Made by a program: the position numbers and the translations under genes | Notes under the pieces: model-generated | Told to the model about the DNA's origin: nothing | Seen by the model: the letters and a program-made list of their open reading frames with translations, nothing else | Databases searched by the model: none | In this document: positions 32,011 to 44,560 of the stretch, piece after piece | Layout of the letters: the number at the start of each line of letters is the position of its first letter | Numbering within the stretch: position 1 is the stretch's first letter | Assembly (NCBI RefSeq): GCF_964340395.1 | Contig: NC_135568.1 | Coordinates: 4,445,803-4,509,802, forward strand | Length of the DNA stretch: 64,000 nucleotides | Direction: 5' to 3' | Origin: Glandiceps talaboti | Taxonomy: Eukaryota; Hemichordata; Enteropneusta; Spengelidae

Positions 32011-32560
32011 ACGACTGTCGACAGTGTACATTATTGATAGAAAATATTCACTGATCGAAGTAAAACCTACCGCGAGTTATCCTTCAATGGTTCACAATTA
32101 AATTAGAACTAAAACTGTAAAATAATTTGTGTGATCAAGGTCAATATTCGACGGATCGAAACGTCGGATTCATTTACAATTTATCCTTTCAAAGAAGTAA
32201 CGATATTTTACCGTCGGATGCTTGAAGGAATGCTCAGTGGTACGGTAGTCACAATTTAAAACTTCTAAGTAACAATTGCAAAACATTTGAATTTTAACAC
32301 ATGATTGAATAGAACAACAACAAAATGTATTTAATCTTAAAAATCGGACATTAAAATTTAGCTTAAAGTTATAATTTTGATAGTTAAATGCAATGATTTG
32401 TATAAATCATTAGTCAAACATATTAACAATCACAAAACAAGTCATCGTGGTCTTAGGGTGAGTGACTTCTCCTTTAAAATCTACGATCTCAGCTTTAATG
32501 TGCCGTATTTAAAACTAGAATCTTACCACCGAAAGTTGTCGAACTTCAAATTTAGTGTTA

Positions 32561-32588
32561 GACAGACAGACAGACAGACAGACAGACG

Positions 32589-32666
<78 letters not shown>
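32561..32666. repeat. (GACA)n microsatellite
   Basis: About 26 GACA units with two GACG variants. Confidence 0.97.
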
Positions 32667-32856
32667 GGTTGTTAAACCAAATACTGCATGTGTACAACTA
32701 ATTATAAGTTATTAATAATCTAACTTTGCAGACTGCCCTCAACGACATCTACGGTAAAATGAATATCTTGACAGCTTCTGATAGCAGGTACTAGTAGTTC
32801 AAAAATACAACTGCTAATGAAGCGCAGATTTGATAGAAAACAGGTAAAAACAATTA

Positions 32857-33291
32857 GTGTATTATCCCGGCGGTGGCAGTCCCAGACGAAGCGGGTACAC
32901 GTGTGTTGTTAGAAATTTCACGGAAAATGTGTTTTTCGTCGGCCATCTAGGTCCGTGGAATCGTAAAAAGGGGTACTTTTTCAGATCAACCTGTGAGAAT
33001 AGAGAGGATGCCCTTTTAGTACGTGCAGTGTATGAATTAGGTGTCCTTGAAGGTAAAATCTCCCGGATTTCGGAAATAATGGGATGTTTTTCATTGAAAT
33101 ATTTCGGGAAAAGGGGTACATTTGAAACTTCGCGGCTAACAAACATGGGTACCAACCCATCCAGGGAGGGATCGGGAGTCGGGACTGCCATCGCCGGGTG
33201 TATTATGTACACAAATATGAGTGAGCTGCACTTACCAATATTTAATAGCGAACTCAGTTGTGATATCAAGGATGACAGCATGAATAATTAA
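32857..33291. other. Region open on both strands, probably repeat-derived
   Basis: Frames of 144 codons (plus) and 139 codons (minus) overlap almost completely. Neither has a recognisable domain, a matched splice site or convincing composition. Motifs such as aaaaaggggtac and gggtaccaacccatccaggg look like decayed mobile-element sequence. No gene is called. Confidence 0.4.
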
Positions 33292-33581
33292 CACGTGTTA
33301 CCATAATCATATGATTTCGGTAACTATGGATGTGTAGATCTACATGATAGCATTTTTTTTCCGCTAACGCAAAATCAAATAATAATCTCGCTCAAATTAT
33401 CCAAATACAAGACGCAAAAAGTGACTTTTCATATTTTTTTAGAGACGTGGTATGAGTGAACACAAAATACTCATTTAATGCAGAGTTTGGAAGAATAACC
33501 CATGGAGAAGGTGTAGAAATCACCAAAACACATATACAGATCAAATTAATTCTCAGTTTGTTTGTCTCTTTCATTTTCCCT

Positions 33582-33582
<1 letters not shown>

Positions 33583-33612
<30 letters not shown>

Positions 33613-33655
33613 TTGTTTGTGTGTGTGTTTGTTTGTTTGTTTGTTTGTGTGTTTG
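33583..33655. repeat. (CTGT)/(GTTT) microsatellite
   Basis: Short ctgt, tttg and gtgt tracts in succession. Confidence 0.9.
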
Positions 33656-34059
33656 CCTCTGGCTGTCTATGATTCTCCCCTCCTTCCCTCAAATTCCCTT
33701 CCTCCCAATTAATGGCGTGGCATATTTACGGGCGTTTTGTAACGAATGTACCTACACATTCCCCGACGTAAATAAGACCTTACAAAACTAATACTTTTCG
33801 GCGGTACATCACAACATATATCACATGCAAAGCTGTTAATCTTTGCATATATAATAAAAACCTATGTCTGATTCTTTCTTTCTTCCTTGTACTCATGATA
33901 AAAGACACTATAGGGCACACGTACCACACTTTCAATTGTTTGAGTTTCTTAATGTTATATGTAATGTGTTTCACAAGTCCAACTTTCTTCATAACGATTT
34001 TACGCTTGGATGGTATTAATCACATAGGGTCTAGCCATCCACATACGTCACGTGAATTT

Positions 34060-34133
34060 ACTTTTCACTTTCACGTCGTTTCATTGTTGAAAGTGAGTGG
34101 AGGTGATTTAGATTACATTTACTGTTCGTGAAG
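34060..34133 (+). promoter_or_regulatory. Possible 5' exon with an ISRE-like site for the LRR genes
   Basis: On the minus strand 34074-34060 reads gtgaaagtgaaaagt, which fits the GAAANNGAAA core bound by interferon regulatory factors. A strong plus-strand donor (aag|gtaagt) follows at 34133. The LRR gene at 37373 has a splice acceptor (ctctttacag, exon from 37339) just before its ATG, so a non-coding first exon must exist upstream. This is a candidate, not proof. A second candidate donor (aag|gtgagt) lies after 35074. Confidence 0.3.
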
Positions 34134-36891
34134 GTAAGTTACTAATCTTCTAGTACGTGAGTGAGAATCTTATATGAAATGGAAAACCTGGCAACTATTG
34201 AATCATTCGATTTTATAGCTTTACACTATGAAGAATGAACAGGTACCGACATATTTCTGACAGTGTGTGGATAAAAGGTGTCACTCGGCCCTAGGTAAAC
34301 TTCTCGGGGCATTTTTCCTGACAATGTAAATAGCGTGCCTCTGTAGTCGAAGTAACGTCGCCTTTCCACTCTACTACGTGGTCACGCACACAGACACTTC
34401 GCCTAGAATTTGGCGATTAATTTTTAAGTATACTTATTTCAAATGCCTGTACGTGTTAAGAATGACATTTGAGAAACTAAATATATCTGCGACTTTAGAA
34501 TCAGAACAGCAGAGTTACTTAGGGCATGAATTTTAAGACAATCATACAATCTTCTATTGTTATCGTCTTTCCAATGGTCTAATTGGTTCGCTATATGTAC
34601 ATTTTCTCTTTAATAAATATGTAAAATTCTGCGGCAATTTCTGGTGGATCTTCAATTGCTATATTTTTTGTGCCCGAAACAAAAGAAAATACAATCTCAC
34701 TTGCATGTAAACAACAGATATGACCTTGTTGTTGTGTGTACTATTAAAGGTCAAATCTTGCCTTATATTGTTAAACGACATACAATCGGTTGAGTCACTT
34801 TCACTAACACAGTGGACAACACAACCGTTATTGAGAAAATACTGTATTGATGGCCCAGGTCATGAACAAACAGGTCATAACCAAATCAATGATATCTCAT
34901 TAAGTTGGACCACTCAGGTCAAAAATGCAGGTATATGACTAACGACCACGTGACCACTCACGTATTTTACATGGCAAATTCCCCAGCTTCGATCACGCAC
35001 CAGCCTCACCCTATCGCATCGTCCCGGCATAGAACAAAAGTTGTTACATTTAAAATCTCTAAGTCAAATACAAGGTGAGTAACTGTACACAACCACTATA
35101 GCTACCATTCTCACTACTGCGTGAAGTGTTGTTGGCCTTCACATCACTAAATACGACGCTAGATTTCACTTTTGTCGTTCCATCGCAGAAAGTAGAAGTG
35201 TACATTTACATGTAAGGTGTTATTGTGCAGTTTAAAAAGGTACGTTTTTTTATATTTCTGGGAGTGAATACATTTACTGGTTCTTAAAAGTCAACCACCT
35301 TCTTCAGCCAACAAATAGATAAAATGTCGACATAATGAGTAAGTTTGTGATCCGAGCTCTATTTGAGATATCGCCTTAGTAGCAAAACCAAAAAAAGAGG
35401 GTTGTCGTTATAATTCCGCCTTCGTGTGACAATCAAGCCAAGTACGTGATAGCTTGCTAAGTAAAGGACATTCACTCGCCATCTCTATAAGTATAACCAA
35501 CATTTATTTAGTGCAATTGCTAATGGACTTTACAAGTTTGTATTATCGCCATTAGTATTGACACGTAAAGGGACTGTTTTCAACCACGCCTTTTTTCCCT
35601 GAAATACACAATCAGTAACAACCTGGAAGGGTTTAACCTTTCCAACACTGAATTCAACATGCACCACATCAGATTTTCCTCGATTTTCGTGAGGCGTTCT
35701 GATATTTAATATAGTCATACCATCAACGAACTAATTTGCATGTAAACAACAGATATGACCTTGCTATTGTAAATATTTGAGGTTAACCCAGTGTTGGAAA
35801 CCACAGGCCCTAAGATACCCACTTTGACCAAAAATCAATACTCCATTTTTAGAAGGTTTCTAAAAGTCTATACCTAAATACATTTTCCTTTATTTAAGAG
35901 ACGACGTTTTGTGAGACAATTAATGGCAGTTATGATTTGATAAAGGAGAGTGTATCACATTTTAGACCAAGCAAAATAAAAAAATATTGCAAAGTGGACA
36001 CTGTTTTAGACTCTCAGCTCGAAAAAGGAGACCCCATTTTGGACCAAGGGCTAGAAAACGCACTCCAAAGGGCGGCACATATGCTCAAATAAGGGGAGTA
36101 GCCGTGGTTTCTATTTCTAGGCCGTGTCAGCTTTCAGATTTGCATATTAGTTCATTATATGATCATCGACGGGTCAGGGTCGTATTCAACTTTTGATACC
36201 ACCCCCATATAACCTAAAATCCACAGAGTTGACTAAGAAGAAAGGAATTCTTTCATATTGTGTTTCTTTCTAGTTGCGAAATTCTTATTTGCATCTCAGT
36301 TCATCCATGACGGAACCCGTTCCTGAATAAAATTAATATTTATTTACTTCCCAAATAAAATTTCATGTACATAGCAACTGTTGACTGTCAGGTAAATGAA
36401 AAATGGTGCCAGTAAAATCACTTTAAAAAATGACTTTATTTAGTACTGATGATTTCTACTTTTGTTGACATTGTCACTTCTATTCACGTCCTTTCACTTT
36501 TGTTGATAGCAACAATGCAAAGTAACCTTTACTCGTTATATTAGTCGAGGACACGTCTCAGTTCACGTAGGGGTGACGTGCTGTTGGCCTAATACATTAT
36601 TTATGTGCCATATGGTATATACGTACCCGTATGTGATAATGTGCTTTGAAGTGGGGACTTACTTCTTCAAAGTAACGGCAAATAGAACATTTCTTTATGA
36701 TGTAAACGGGTCGGGAAACGCCCTCATATTAAAGTATCATATCTTATCGTTAATTGTTTACATGATACAAATCAACACAATGACTTTTCCAAAAAAATAG
36801 TGATGACTTTCAAAGCAGATCAAAGCGCATTCGAGCGTTTTTTAGCACAGGTGAAGTGAGGTTCGGTAGTGCTATAGGGATCGCCCGGCGC

Positions 36892-36892
<1 letters not shown>

Positions 36893-36923
<31 letters not shown>

Positions 36924-36925
36924 GG

Positions 36926-36998
<73 letters not shown>
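36893..36998. repeat. (TCTG)n then (GT)n microsatellite
   Basis: About 30 bases of TCTG, a short gap, then 70 bases of pure GT. Confidence 0.97.
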
Positions 36999-37000
<2 letters not shown>

Positions 37001-37372
37001 CAACTTAAAGTAAAAAACCGCGGAACCGATTGCCATGATATTTGATGGGTCATCACCTTGGATGTCTGGTTGGGAAATTGTTCAAATAAAAATGATCTTA
37101 CCACCATAATTTTTTACAATTTTGTGGACTCAATTCGTTATTTTCTAAATCCACGAACGAACAATATTTTTAGTATTTTAGTGTACACTGTAGTAATACA
37201 TATAAACTTATCGAATATCCAAGTTTATTTTTATCGTGACTAAATTAAATTGATAGTTCCCATCTCTTTGCATGGTTATAAACTGAAGAGATACAATAAC
37301 TATTTTTTGACTAAAATAATTATTTTATCTCTTTACAGTTTATAACCCGGCATTTTTGAAGAGAGGACAACT

Positions 37373-38506
37373 ATGTATCACAATTCGGTTGCCGCCCTTT
37401 TAGTAGTTTTTGCCTTTTACATGTTCCGAGCCACAGAGGGCCAGCAGTCATGGTTGGGAGACTGTCCCCAATCGTGCGAGTGTGAGGAGTGGTACATCGA
37501 TTCCGGGGTGTCAAGAGCGAATCTCGTCGTTAATTGCCGAAGTCGAAACTTAGAGGGCGTCCCTGCAGGCGTACCAGAAAAGACGTCAATTCTTGATCTG
37601 TATAACAACAACATCGATATTTTATCAAGTGATATTTTGGTCGGAAATTATTCCAATATTCACAGATTAAACCTGGCCAGAAACAAGCTGTCGACGATTG
37701 AGAGTGGTATTTTTAATAATGTGCCACATTTAAGAGAACTCGTTTTCTCGGGAGAATACATACATGAACTCAACTCAGAAATCCTCAGTGGTATTGGTGA
37801 ACTAGAGCAATTTATTTGTTTTGGCTGTACAGGAATCAACGAACTTACCAATGGCATATTTGCGAATATTCCAAATTTGCGCTATATGTTATTTCGCAAT
37901 GGTTCTATTTCGGAGATCGGAAATGACGTATTCAGTGACGTCACAGCGTTATTCTATCTTGATCTGTCCTACAACCAGCTTAAGGAAATACCGGATTTGT
38001 CTCATTTATCCCAATTAAACACAATACACCTCCAAGGAAATATGATAAAACGTATCGAGGGTGATAGAATTGGCGATTTATCTCAAACCACTCTCCTTGA
38101 TCTTAGAGATAATCGACTCACAGCTCTAAATACAGATGCAGTTGATGTTTTAGATTCTTATAATCCATCCTCCGAGTTGAGGATTCTGGTTGACGGCAAT
38201 CCCTGGCGTTGTGACTGTGACCTAAAACCGGTTCTTGATAAATGGCCCACAATGCCCTGGATTCTAAAGGACACAATAATATGCAAATCACCCAGGAAGT
38301 TTCGAGGTATGAATCTGTGGGATATACCACCAACAGAACTTTGTGACGAAGAAGAAGACCCAGGGAATGGAGGCGATGGTGATGACGGTGACGACGAAAT
38401 CCAACTTGGAATAATCATTGGAGCAGCAGCCGGAAGCGTCGCTGGAACTTTGATAATAGCCCTACCGATCGTAATCTTGGTACTCTGCTGTAGGAAAAGA
38501 CGTTGA
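37373..38506 (+). CDS. LRR type I membrane protein 1 (single coding exon)
   Basis: 377 codons in one exon. Residues 1-23 form a signal peptide. An LRRNT cap follows with C31, C35, C37 and C55. Residues about 70-270 hold seven to eight 22-24-residue leucine-rich repeats (LDLSYNQLKEIPDLS, LDLRDNRLTALNTDA). An LRRCT cap then begins NPWRCDC, with C280, C282, C304 and C324. An acidic/glycine linker (325-342), a transmembrane helix (344-371) and a short basic tail CCRKRR complete it. There is no TIR, kinase or tyrosine motif inside the cell. A ctctttacag acceptor at 37338 shows a spliced 5' UTR. The architecture fits extracellular recognition or adhesion receptors, including the VLR-like LRR genes known to be expanded in invertebrate deuterostomes. 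The ligand is unknown. Confidence 0.92.
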   Translation: MYHNSVAALLVVFAFYMFRATEGQQSWLGDCPQSCECEEWYIDSGVSRANLVVNCRSRNLEGVPAGVPEKTSILDLYNNNIDILSSDILVGNYSNIHRLNLARNKLSTIESGIFNNVPHLRELVFSGEYIHELNSEILSGIGELEQFICFGCTGINELTNGIFANIPNLRYMLFRNGSISEIGNDVFSDVTALFYLDLSYNQLKEIPDLSHLSQLNTIHLQGNMIKRIEGDRIGDLSQTTLLDLRDNRLTALNTDAVDVLDSYNPSSELRILVDGNPWRCDCDLKPVLDKWPTMPWILKDTIICKSPRKFRGMNLWDIPPTELCDEEEDPGNGGDGDDGDDEIQLGIIIGAAAGSVAGTLIIALPIVILVLCCRKRR

Positions 38507-38871
38507 AAAGATACCGAAAAGTCAGTGCTTGTATTTCAAACTTTATATTGTCTCACCCCAGATCTCCAATTGTCGTAAAACCATATGACTCTTTACGACA
38601 CTGTCAAATATGGAAACGCGTTTTTCGATGCGTCAGCGGTAAAAAAGTTTTTTGACTTGTGAGAATATAACCTTTTTTGTAATTATTATACAATTCCGCT
38701 GAGTGGCTGAAAATTTTATCAGTGGGAAATCCTTTTCAAATAAATGAGAAACACTAAACCAAAATTCCAAATCAATGAGTGGTCTACTTAATTTTCATAT
38801 GACTACATTTCTTATGAATGGTTATTAATGTAATCGACAAGAAGATTAAATCGGTTTAATATTGTAATTTC

Positions 38872-38877
38872 AATAAA
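38872..38877 (+). terminator. Poly(A) signal of LRR gene 1
   Basis: AATAAA about 365 bases after the stop codon, the first one on the plus strand in the AT-rich 3' region. Confidence 0.5.
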
Positions 38878-39373
38878 GTTACGAGAAGTGTGTGAAATTG
38901 TTTTAATAATTCAATTAAAGAAAAAAAATGAAGATTATTTTTGTACTGCAAATCAATGGAATTCATATTACACGATAGTATTATAATTACACAGACCTGT
39001 ACCTTGAAAGTTTTATCTTTCAAAGCATGAATTTATTACAGACATTTGGGTGAAAAGTAAAACAGGTACATCGTTTAGGTAGAATATGTCTTGGAGACCT
39101 ATATGTATTGTATCTCCCTGATAGTCATAATTTGTAAAATCTCTCCAAACTTTGCAATATGAAAGCTTCTTTCTTTACCTTTTGGTATAATAAAATGAAT
39201 TTTGGGCTTCATCATCTTCAAGGAATTGGATGGTTTTTTTTTATTTTCCCATAGTGTTAACACACTATTCAGAGACCATTTTAGACTTTAAAATGGCTTT
39301 ATTGCTATTTGAATTGTCAATAACTCAATCTGCTGTCCTCACGGAATATAACGACTCTTGCTACTCAAGTTAG

Positions 39374-39720
<347 letters not shown>

Positions 39721-39978
39721 TAAATAGAGAGAAGTGGGGGAGGGAGGTGGTCGAGAGAGAGTAGCTCACACAAAGAAAGAAAGAAAAAAAAGTATGAAGA
39801 TATTGGTAAGAGCAATGTCATTCCAGTTGATGAAAGCAATGACTGTAAGATTTCTGTCGCACTAGGCAATGAAATGTAGCAATATCACTAGGATTTTTTG
39901 TTGAGCCATACAGTAACGATACATTGTTCCCTCAGCTGGCTCATATTGTAATTTGATTTTTCTTTTCGCAGAAAAAGT

Positions 39979-41187
39979 ATGGATATCACATTTTATATGG
40001 TACTTGGGCTTTTGGTGGGAATCTTTGGAGCTGTCAGTGATGCACAGTGTCTGAGTGATTGTCTCTGTTTTCGTGAGCCTGATATAGATCCTAATGCAAC
40101 ATATGGATTCACACTTGATTGTCGAGGGCGAGGACTGGATTCCATTCCATCCAGGGTTTCTCCTTCATTACCATATGAGGGCGCAGTACAACCTTTGATT
40201 CCTGATGATGAAATCAAGGACATTTCATTTGCATATAACCACATCAAGATTTTAAGCGACAACAACTTGGCGAATTTCACCAAGATCAATAACAACCTTG
40301 ATATATCACATAACCGTATCACTGACATCGAAGACAATGCGTTTGCTGACTTTAGTGACACGTTCACGTCCCTAAATGTCGATCTTTCATATAATAAAAT
40401 GGTATTCATCAATTTTGACATATTCAAATACATACCGTCCTTATCCTCACTTATTCTATCACACAATAATATTATAAATATATTGTCCTCCCAAAAAATT
40501 AACATTTATACTCTTAAATTGGACCACAATGATATTGATCATTTCCCACCTGGATTTTTCGAAGATATGGTGGGTTTATATGATGTGGATTTATCGTTTA
40601 ACCGTCTTCTTCAGGTTCCAGATCTTTCGGCTTTACATTTGGGCAATCTCAACCTAGAACATAATTCCATATGGGAAGTTGATAGCTTAAGACTTGGTAA
40701 CTTGTCGATGATGTTTTTTCTGAATTTGGATAACAATCAGTTAACATCTATTAATCATGCCACAGCTAAATTGTTTGATGATTTTGCCTATTTTGGATTC
40801 TTCCTTACCCTATACGACAACCCATGGAGATGTGACTGTGGACTATCGGAAATACTGGATGTTTGGCCCACACATCCGTTTATAATTGAACATACGTTTG
40901 TATGCCAAACACCGTCGAAATTCAAAGGTCGAGATTTCTGGTCTCTGAAACAGTCAGAAATGTGTGAAGAAGATGACGATGATGAAGATGACGACGACGA
41001 TGATAGCGGAGCTAAAAATGACACTAAGATGACGCGAATTTTGGTCGTAACCATAGTAGGATCAATATTAACTACACTGGCTATCATCATCGCAATTGCC
41101 GCCATTATCAGCTGCTGCTGGTCACGCAAAAGAAACAAACCAGCAAGGGATGTCACTGGGAATGACAATGCAATTGCTATAAGCTAG
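39979..41187 (+). CDS. LRR type I membrane protein 2, tandem paralogue
   Basis: 402 codons in one exon, about 1.5 kb after LRR gene 1 and on the same strand. Signal peptide 1-22; LRRNT with C24, C28, C30 and C48; leucine-rich repeats about 80-280 (NNLDISHNRITDIEDNAF, DVDLSFNRLLQVPDLS); LRRCT beginning NPWRCDC with C285, C287, C309 and C329. A strongly acidic linker (330-342, nearly all D/E), a transmembrane helix (354-378) and a 24-residue tail without tyrosine or a signalling domain follow. The LRRCT cysteine spacing (21 then 19 residues) is identical to its neighbour, and both share CDC...VWPT/KWPT, K F.G, and W..... E.C. An acceptor (ttttcgcag) ends seven bases before the ATG. The repeats are diverged, so the duplication is old. 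Confidence 0.92.
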   Translation: MDITFYMVLGLLVGIFGAVSDAQCLSDCLCFREPDIDPNATYGFTLDCRGRGLDSIPSRVSPSLPYEGAVQPLIPDDEIKDISFAYNHIKILSDNNLANFTKINNNLDISHNRITDIEDNAFADFSDTFTSLNVDLSYNKMVFINFDIFKYIPSLSSLILSHNNIINILSSQKINIYTLKLDHNDIDHFPPGFFEDMVGLYDVDLSFNRLLQVPDLSALHLGNLNLEHNSIWEVDSLRLGNLSMMFFLNLDNNQLTSINHATAKLFDDFAYFGFFLTLYDNPWRCDCGLSEILDVWPTHPFIIEHTFVCQTPSKFKGRDFWSLKQSEMCEEDDDDEDDDDDDSGAKNDTKMTRILVVTIVGSILTTLAIIIAIAAIISCCWSRKRNKPARDVTGNDNAIAIS

Positions 41188-41205
41188 ATCTATTACTATG
41201 TGGAA

Positions 41206-41526
41206 ATGGAGGCTTCGATCGGTCAGCTTTAAAATAGACTCAAACTAAAACTATTGTTGCACCATGTTGATATGACACTGATAGGATACTGAATGGATAT
41301 CGGTTTAAATACAGTCTCAGTAGGCATCTCTGAAAGGTAGTTCCTTAAACTTGTCGTGTACTGTTTTGGGACTTCCAATGTTTACATGATAATGACTACA
41401 AGATGGTTAGATTCATACAGCAGAGAATCCGCTATCACCCATTCTATAATCTACAACATTGAACAGCAATAATTATACTTTTAGTTTCAGTCTAACTTAG
41501 TAAACTGAAGCCTCGATTGTCAGAGT
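41206..41526. mobile_element. Dispersed inverted-repeat element, copy 2
   Basis: It begins gaggcttcgatcgg with actcaaactaaaac inside, and ends with the complement tagtttcagtct...gcctcgattgtc. The interior matches 19013-19284. It inserted within or just after the 3' UTR of LRR gene 2. Confidence 0.65.
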
Positions 41527-41562
41527 CACATTACTTCATAACACAAAGCATTATCTAAACTA

Positions 41563-41568
41563 AATAAA
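41563..41568 (+). terminator. Possible poly(A) signal of LRR gene 2
   Basis: AATAAA about 375 bases after the stop, just past the inserted element. The element may have displaced the original signal. Confidence 0.4.
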
Positions 41569-42487
41569 AGCCTCCGGACATCTTTTATATTACAATTTGG
41601 AGTTTAGAAATTTTGAAAAATCAGAAATCATATTACTCTTAATATCAAACTTTATTAAAATATGTTTTGATATCAAACTTTTTTAAAAACTGTTTTAATA
41701 TCAAATGTATAATAACAAATGATAAATTCAATGTTATGTATTATTGAATATTTCTATTTTAATTTTAATGAGAACTGTGTATTGTGTAATTTGTGGAGGT
41801 AGTTAATTTTTTAAAATATGGACGACTTATAATTAAGCTACATATATAGCCTACTGTATATACAATACAATATATACAATTACATATATATATATGTAAA
41901 GTTTTAGCTTCAGTTTTAGTGTCCGATGGTGAAATATATCACCTTTCGTTTTCATTGAAAGTAGATCATCATATTAGTCTGGCACATGAAGTGTGTTGAT
42001 ATATATATACTTTCCATACTGTTGAACTGTCTACATCCTAATGGCACTAAGTAACAACATGAAAATTGACGGTGAAGTGTACATAAACTAAAAACACACT
42101 TACATTTTTCTGGGCCAGTGTAAATAACATCTAGTACATCATATTTGACAACAACAAGTATTCGTTGATTCCATTTCCAATAAGTAAAGTTTGATATTTT
42201 AAATACTAATAACACAGGACATCATCCAGTATGTATAACTTGTAACCGTTACTGCAGAGATATCGTTAGTTGTTGTGGATAAGGTTTACTTAATAAGATT
42301 TTTGTCTTTATAAGAAAAATAAAAGTATTTAACTGTGTTGATTTGTGCTTATGTGTCGATGAGTGGCTAATGTGTAATTATGGTATATTTTTGTTTGTAT
42401 TTTGCTAAGCCTATCATTGTACAATGGCTGCTGGGAATCCAATTGTCACCAAATTCCATGCATGTATCCATCCATTCACATAACAAG

Positions 42488-42540
<53 letters not shown>

Positions 42541-42679
42541 TACATACATACATACATACATACATACATACATACATACATACATACATACATACATACA
42601 TACATACATACATACATACAGACATACATACATACATACATACATACATACATACATACATACATACATACATACATAC
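42488..42679. repeat. (CA)n then (ATAC)n microsatellite
   Basis: About 48 bases of CA followed by about 145 bases of ATAC with a single GAC interruption. Confidence 0.97.
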
Positions 42680-42908
42680 AACCATGTAATGCTGTTGAGT
42701 GGGCTAGCTATTTACGGGCTCTGTTAGGATCGAATAAAGCATACACAGTTGAGGGGTTTCCTCTCCACTGTTTATGAATATCTCTGTCTGTGACTAACAA
42801 GAAAGACAACAGATTATAAAGATTAGCCACTGGGGGCACTGTTCAGAAGCAGGGGGGGGGGAGGTTGTCAACAGAGCCATGAACAACAATACTGTATATC
42901 TCACATTC

Positions 42909-42943
42909 TCGCAAACCAGAGTTGTTAGTTCTTCCGCGACACT
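42909..42943. mobile_element. 98-bp MITE, half copy
   Basis: tcgcaaaccagagttgttag and ttcttccgcgacac match the left half of the copy at 61868-61965. Confidence 0.65.
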
Positions 42944-43358
42944 GCCAGTATATGCCCAACAACTTCAAAAATATGTACGGGCATATAGACAAATTCATAC
43001 AAAAGACAACCATTTTGATAATGTTGCAATTACAGTTTTGAGGGGCAAAACTGTTTCGCTCATGGCCAAAAAGTATCCCGAATATTCTTATTCGAAACAA
43101 TAGCGAGTAGCATGCTGTATTAAAGCATGTGATTTGACATTTATGTGGACGAGGAAGGTTACGGAACTGCATCAACAGTTCAGTCAGGCATCTTGAGACC
43201 ACCTTGGCTCACCTCTCGAGCTCTCCTATCATGGTATTTTAATATCAGTCTGCGCTCCATTTTATAACAAATAATAGTTATATTTGAGGGCTATTTAGAC
43301 ATGACAATATTTTGTAAAAAATATGATACTACATGTAGTCATTGAGAAATAAACTTAC

Positions 43359-43782
43359 CTATTACATGTACAGCCATGTCACGGTCTTGTTCCTTTGTAG
43401 TCCTGCTTGCATACGGAGGAATTCGGGACTCGATTCTGACAATTGTCCCTCAAGTCAGTAATACAGACTCGTGCACCGTCATGGAAGCAGGACTAGTTCC
43501 TTTGAAACTTACAGACTGTAATCAAGTAAAGTGTATAGGTTTCTACTTCTGCAAACGTTCAATATTGTTTTTGATGTTGTCTATTACTCTTAGCAGCTGC
43601 CTTTAACCGTATGAAAATAAACAGCAAAGAGAGTTGGACCATTTCCGAATTTGATACCAAACAACTCACCGTACGCGAGTGTACTCCACTTTCCCATCTC
43701 GTACACAGTCCCAGTCTTATCTATATTGACCTTTGACCTGTATCTTTGTCTATGGGTCAATGTTTCTCGAGATACTCTATCT
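43359..43782 (-). CDS. Two phase-matched exons of an unidentified gene (partial)
   Basis: Exon 43782..43670 (acceptor ttctccag, donor gtgagt) and exon 43448..43359 (acceptor cttgag, donor gtaagt) join in phase. The first leaves one base of a glycine codon and the second supplies two. Together they give 67 open codons with protein-like composition (KTGTVYEMGKWSTLAYG, then TIVRIESRIPPYASRTTKEQ). The other frames of the second exon contain stops. No domain was recognised. The first and last exons of this gene were not found, and the acceptor of the second exon has a weak pyrimidine tract. It could still be chance, but two consensus donors and matching phases argue for a real minus-strand gene between the LRR pair and PRIM2. 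Confidence 0.42.
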
Positions 43783-44560
43783 CTGGAGAACTCTGACAAG
43801 AAATGGGATTTTAACAAATATTTGACTGTAAATCATGGATATTTGAAATACAAATATACGCCATTTCCATGTTCTTGACACACTATTTCTGCTGTGAAAA
43901 TTGAAAGCCGACAGTGCTCTACGCCTTCTTGATCTTTTTACTCGACTCTGCGTCGGAATACTTAAAGTGACATGATGTAGTCTGCTGAGCTGAGATTGAG
44001 AACACAGGGGACCCAGGAACCGTGTGACAAACAAAACAAAACAAAACAAACAAACAAATAAATAAATAAATGACAAATGAACAAGCAAACGAACGACAAG
44101 TATAGGGACAAATAAAATAATTAAATAAACCAGCAAATAAGCAGATACTCGTGGGGGTATACTAGATGTTTTTTTTGTACCCGGTACCCACCCATCACTA
44201 TAAAAAAAACACAAGGGTTCACTCAAGGTCTTTCTCTGTCCCTCTTTTCAAGCCTCAAAAAACACCCAAATCAATTTTAAATGACAATAAACACTCAGTA
44301 TACGTAATTTACAGGACCCTGGTCTCTCGATTCAGCTAAAAATTTTACCTTTTAAATTTTTTTTAGCTAGCAGACAGCTCAGTGAAGTACGCTCGTGGTC
44401 GACATGGTCCATGAACCCAGGGCGATCTGTTTGCGCGCCCTCAGCGATGAAAAATAGGAAAGTAGGCAAAGAGTATGGAAGTTGACATTGATGATGTACC
44501 GGTAGACGAAGGCTGAAGATTACCAGCATTACGGTACAAATTGATTGTGAATGCTTTAAA

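Larger units (their letters stand above)
31022..37338. other. Intergenic region between ERP44 and the LRR pair
   Basis: No open frame here is supported as a gene. The first kilobase is richer in CpG and should hold the ERP44 promoter and 5' UTR. A small ATG-initiated frame in another phase at 31064 could be an upstream ORF in the ERP44 leader. The rest contains a dispersed element, GACA and TCTG microsatellites, a region open on both strands at 32.86-33.29 kb and two good splice donors on the plus strand (after 34133 and 35074). Those donors could end 5' UTR exons of the LRR genes. Confidence 0.45.
41569..43358. other. Intergenic stretch with simple repeats
   Basis: AT-rich sequence, a CA/ATAC microsatellite, and a half copy of a 98-bp MITE at 42909-42943. 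The 119-codon minus-strand frame at 42843-43202 overlaps the MITE fragment and has no domain, so it is not called. Confidence 0.45.
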
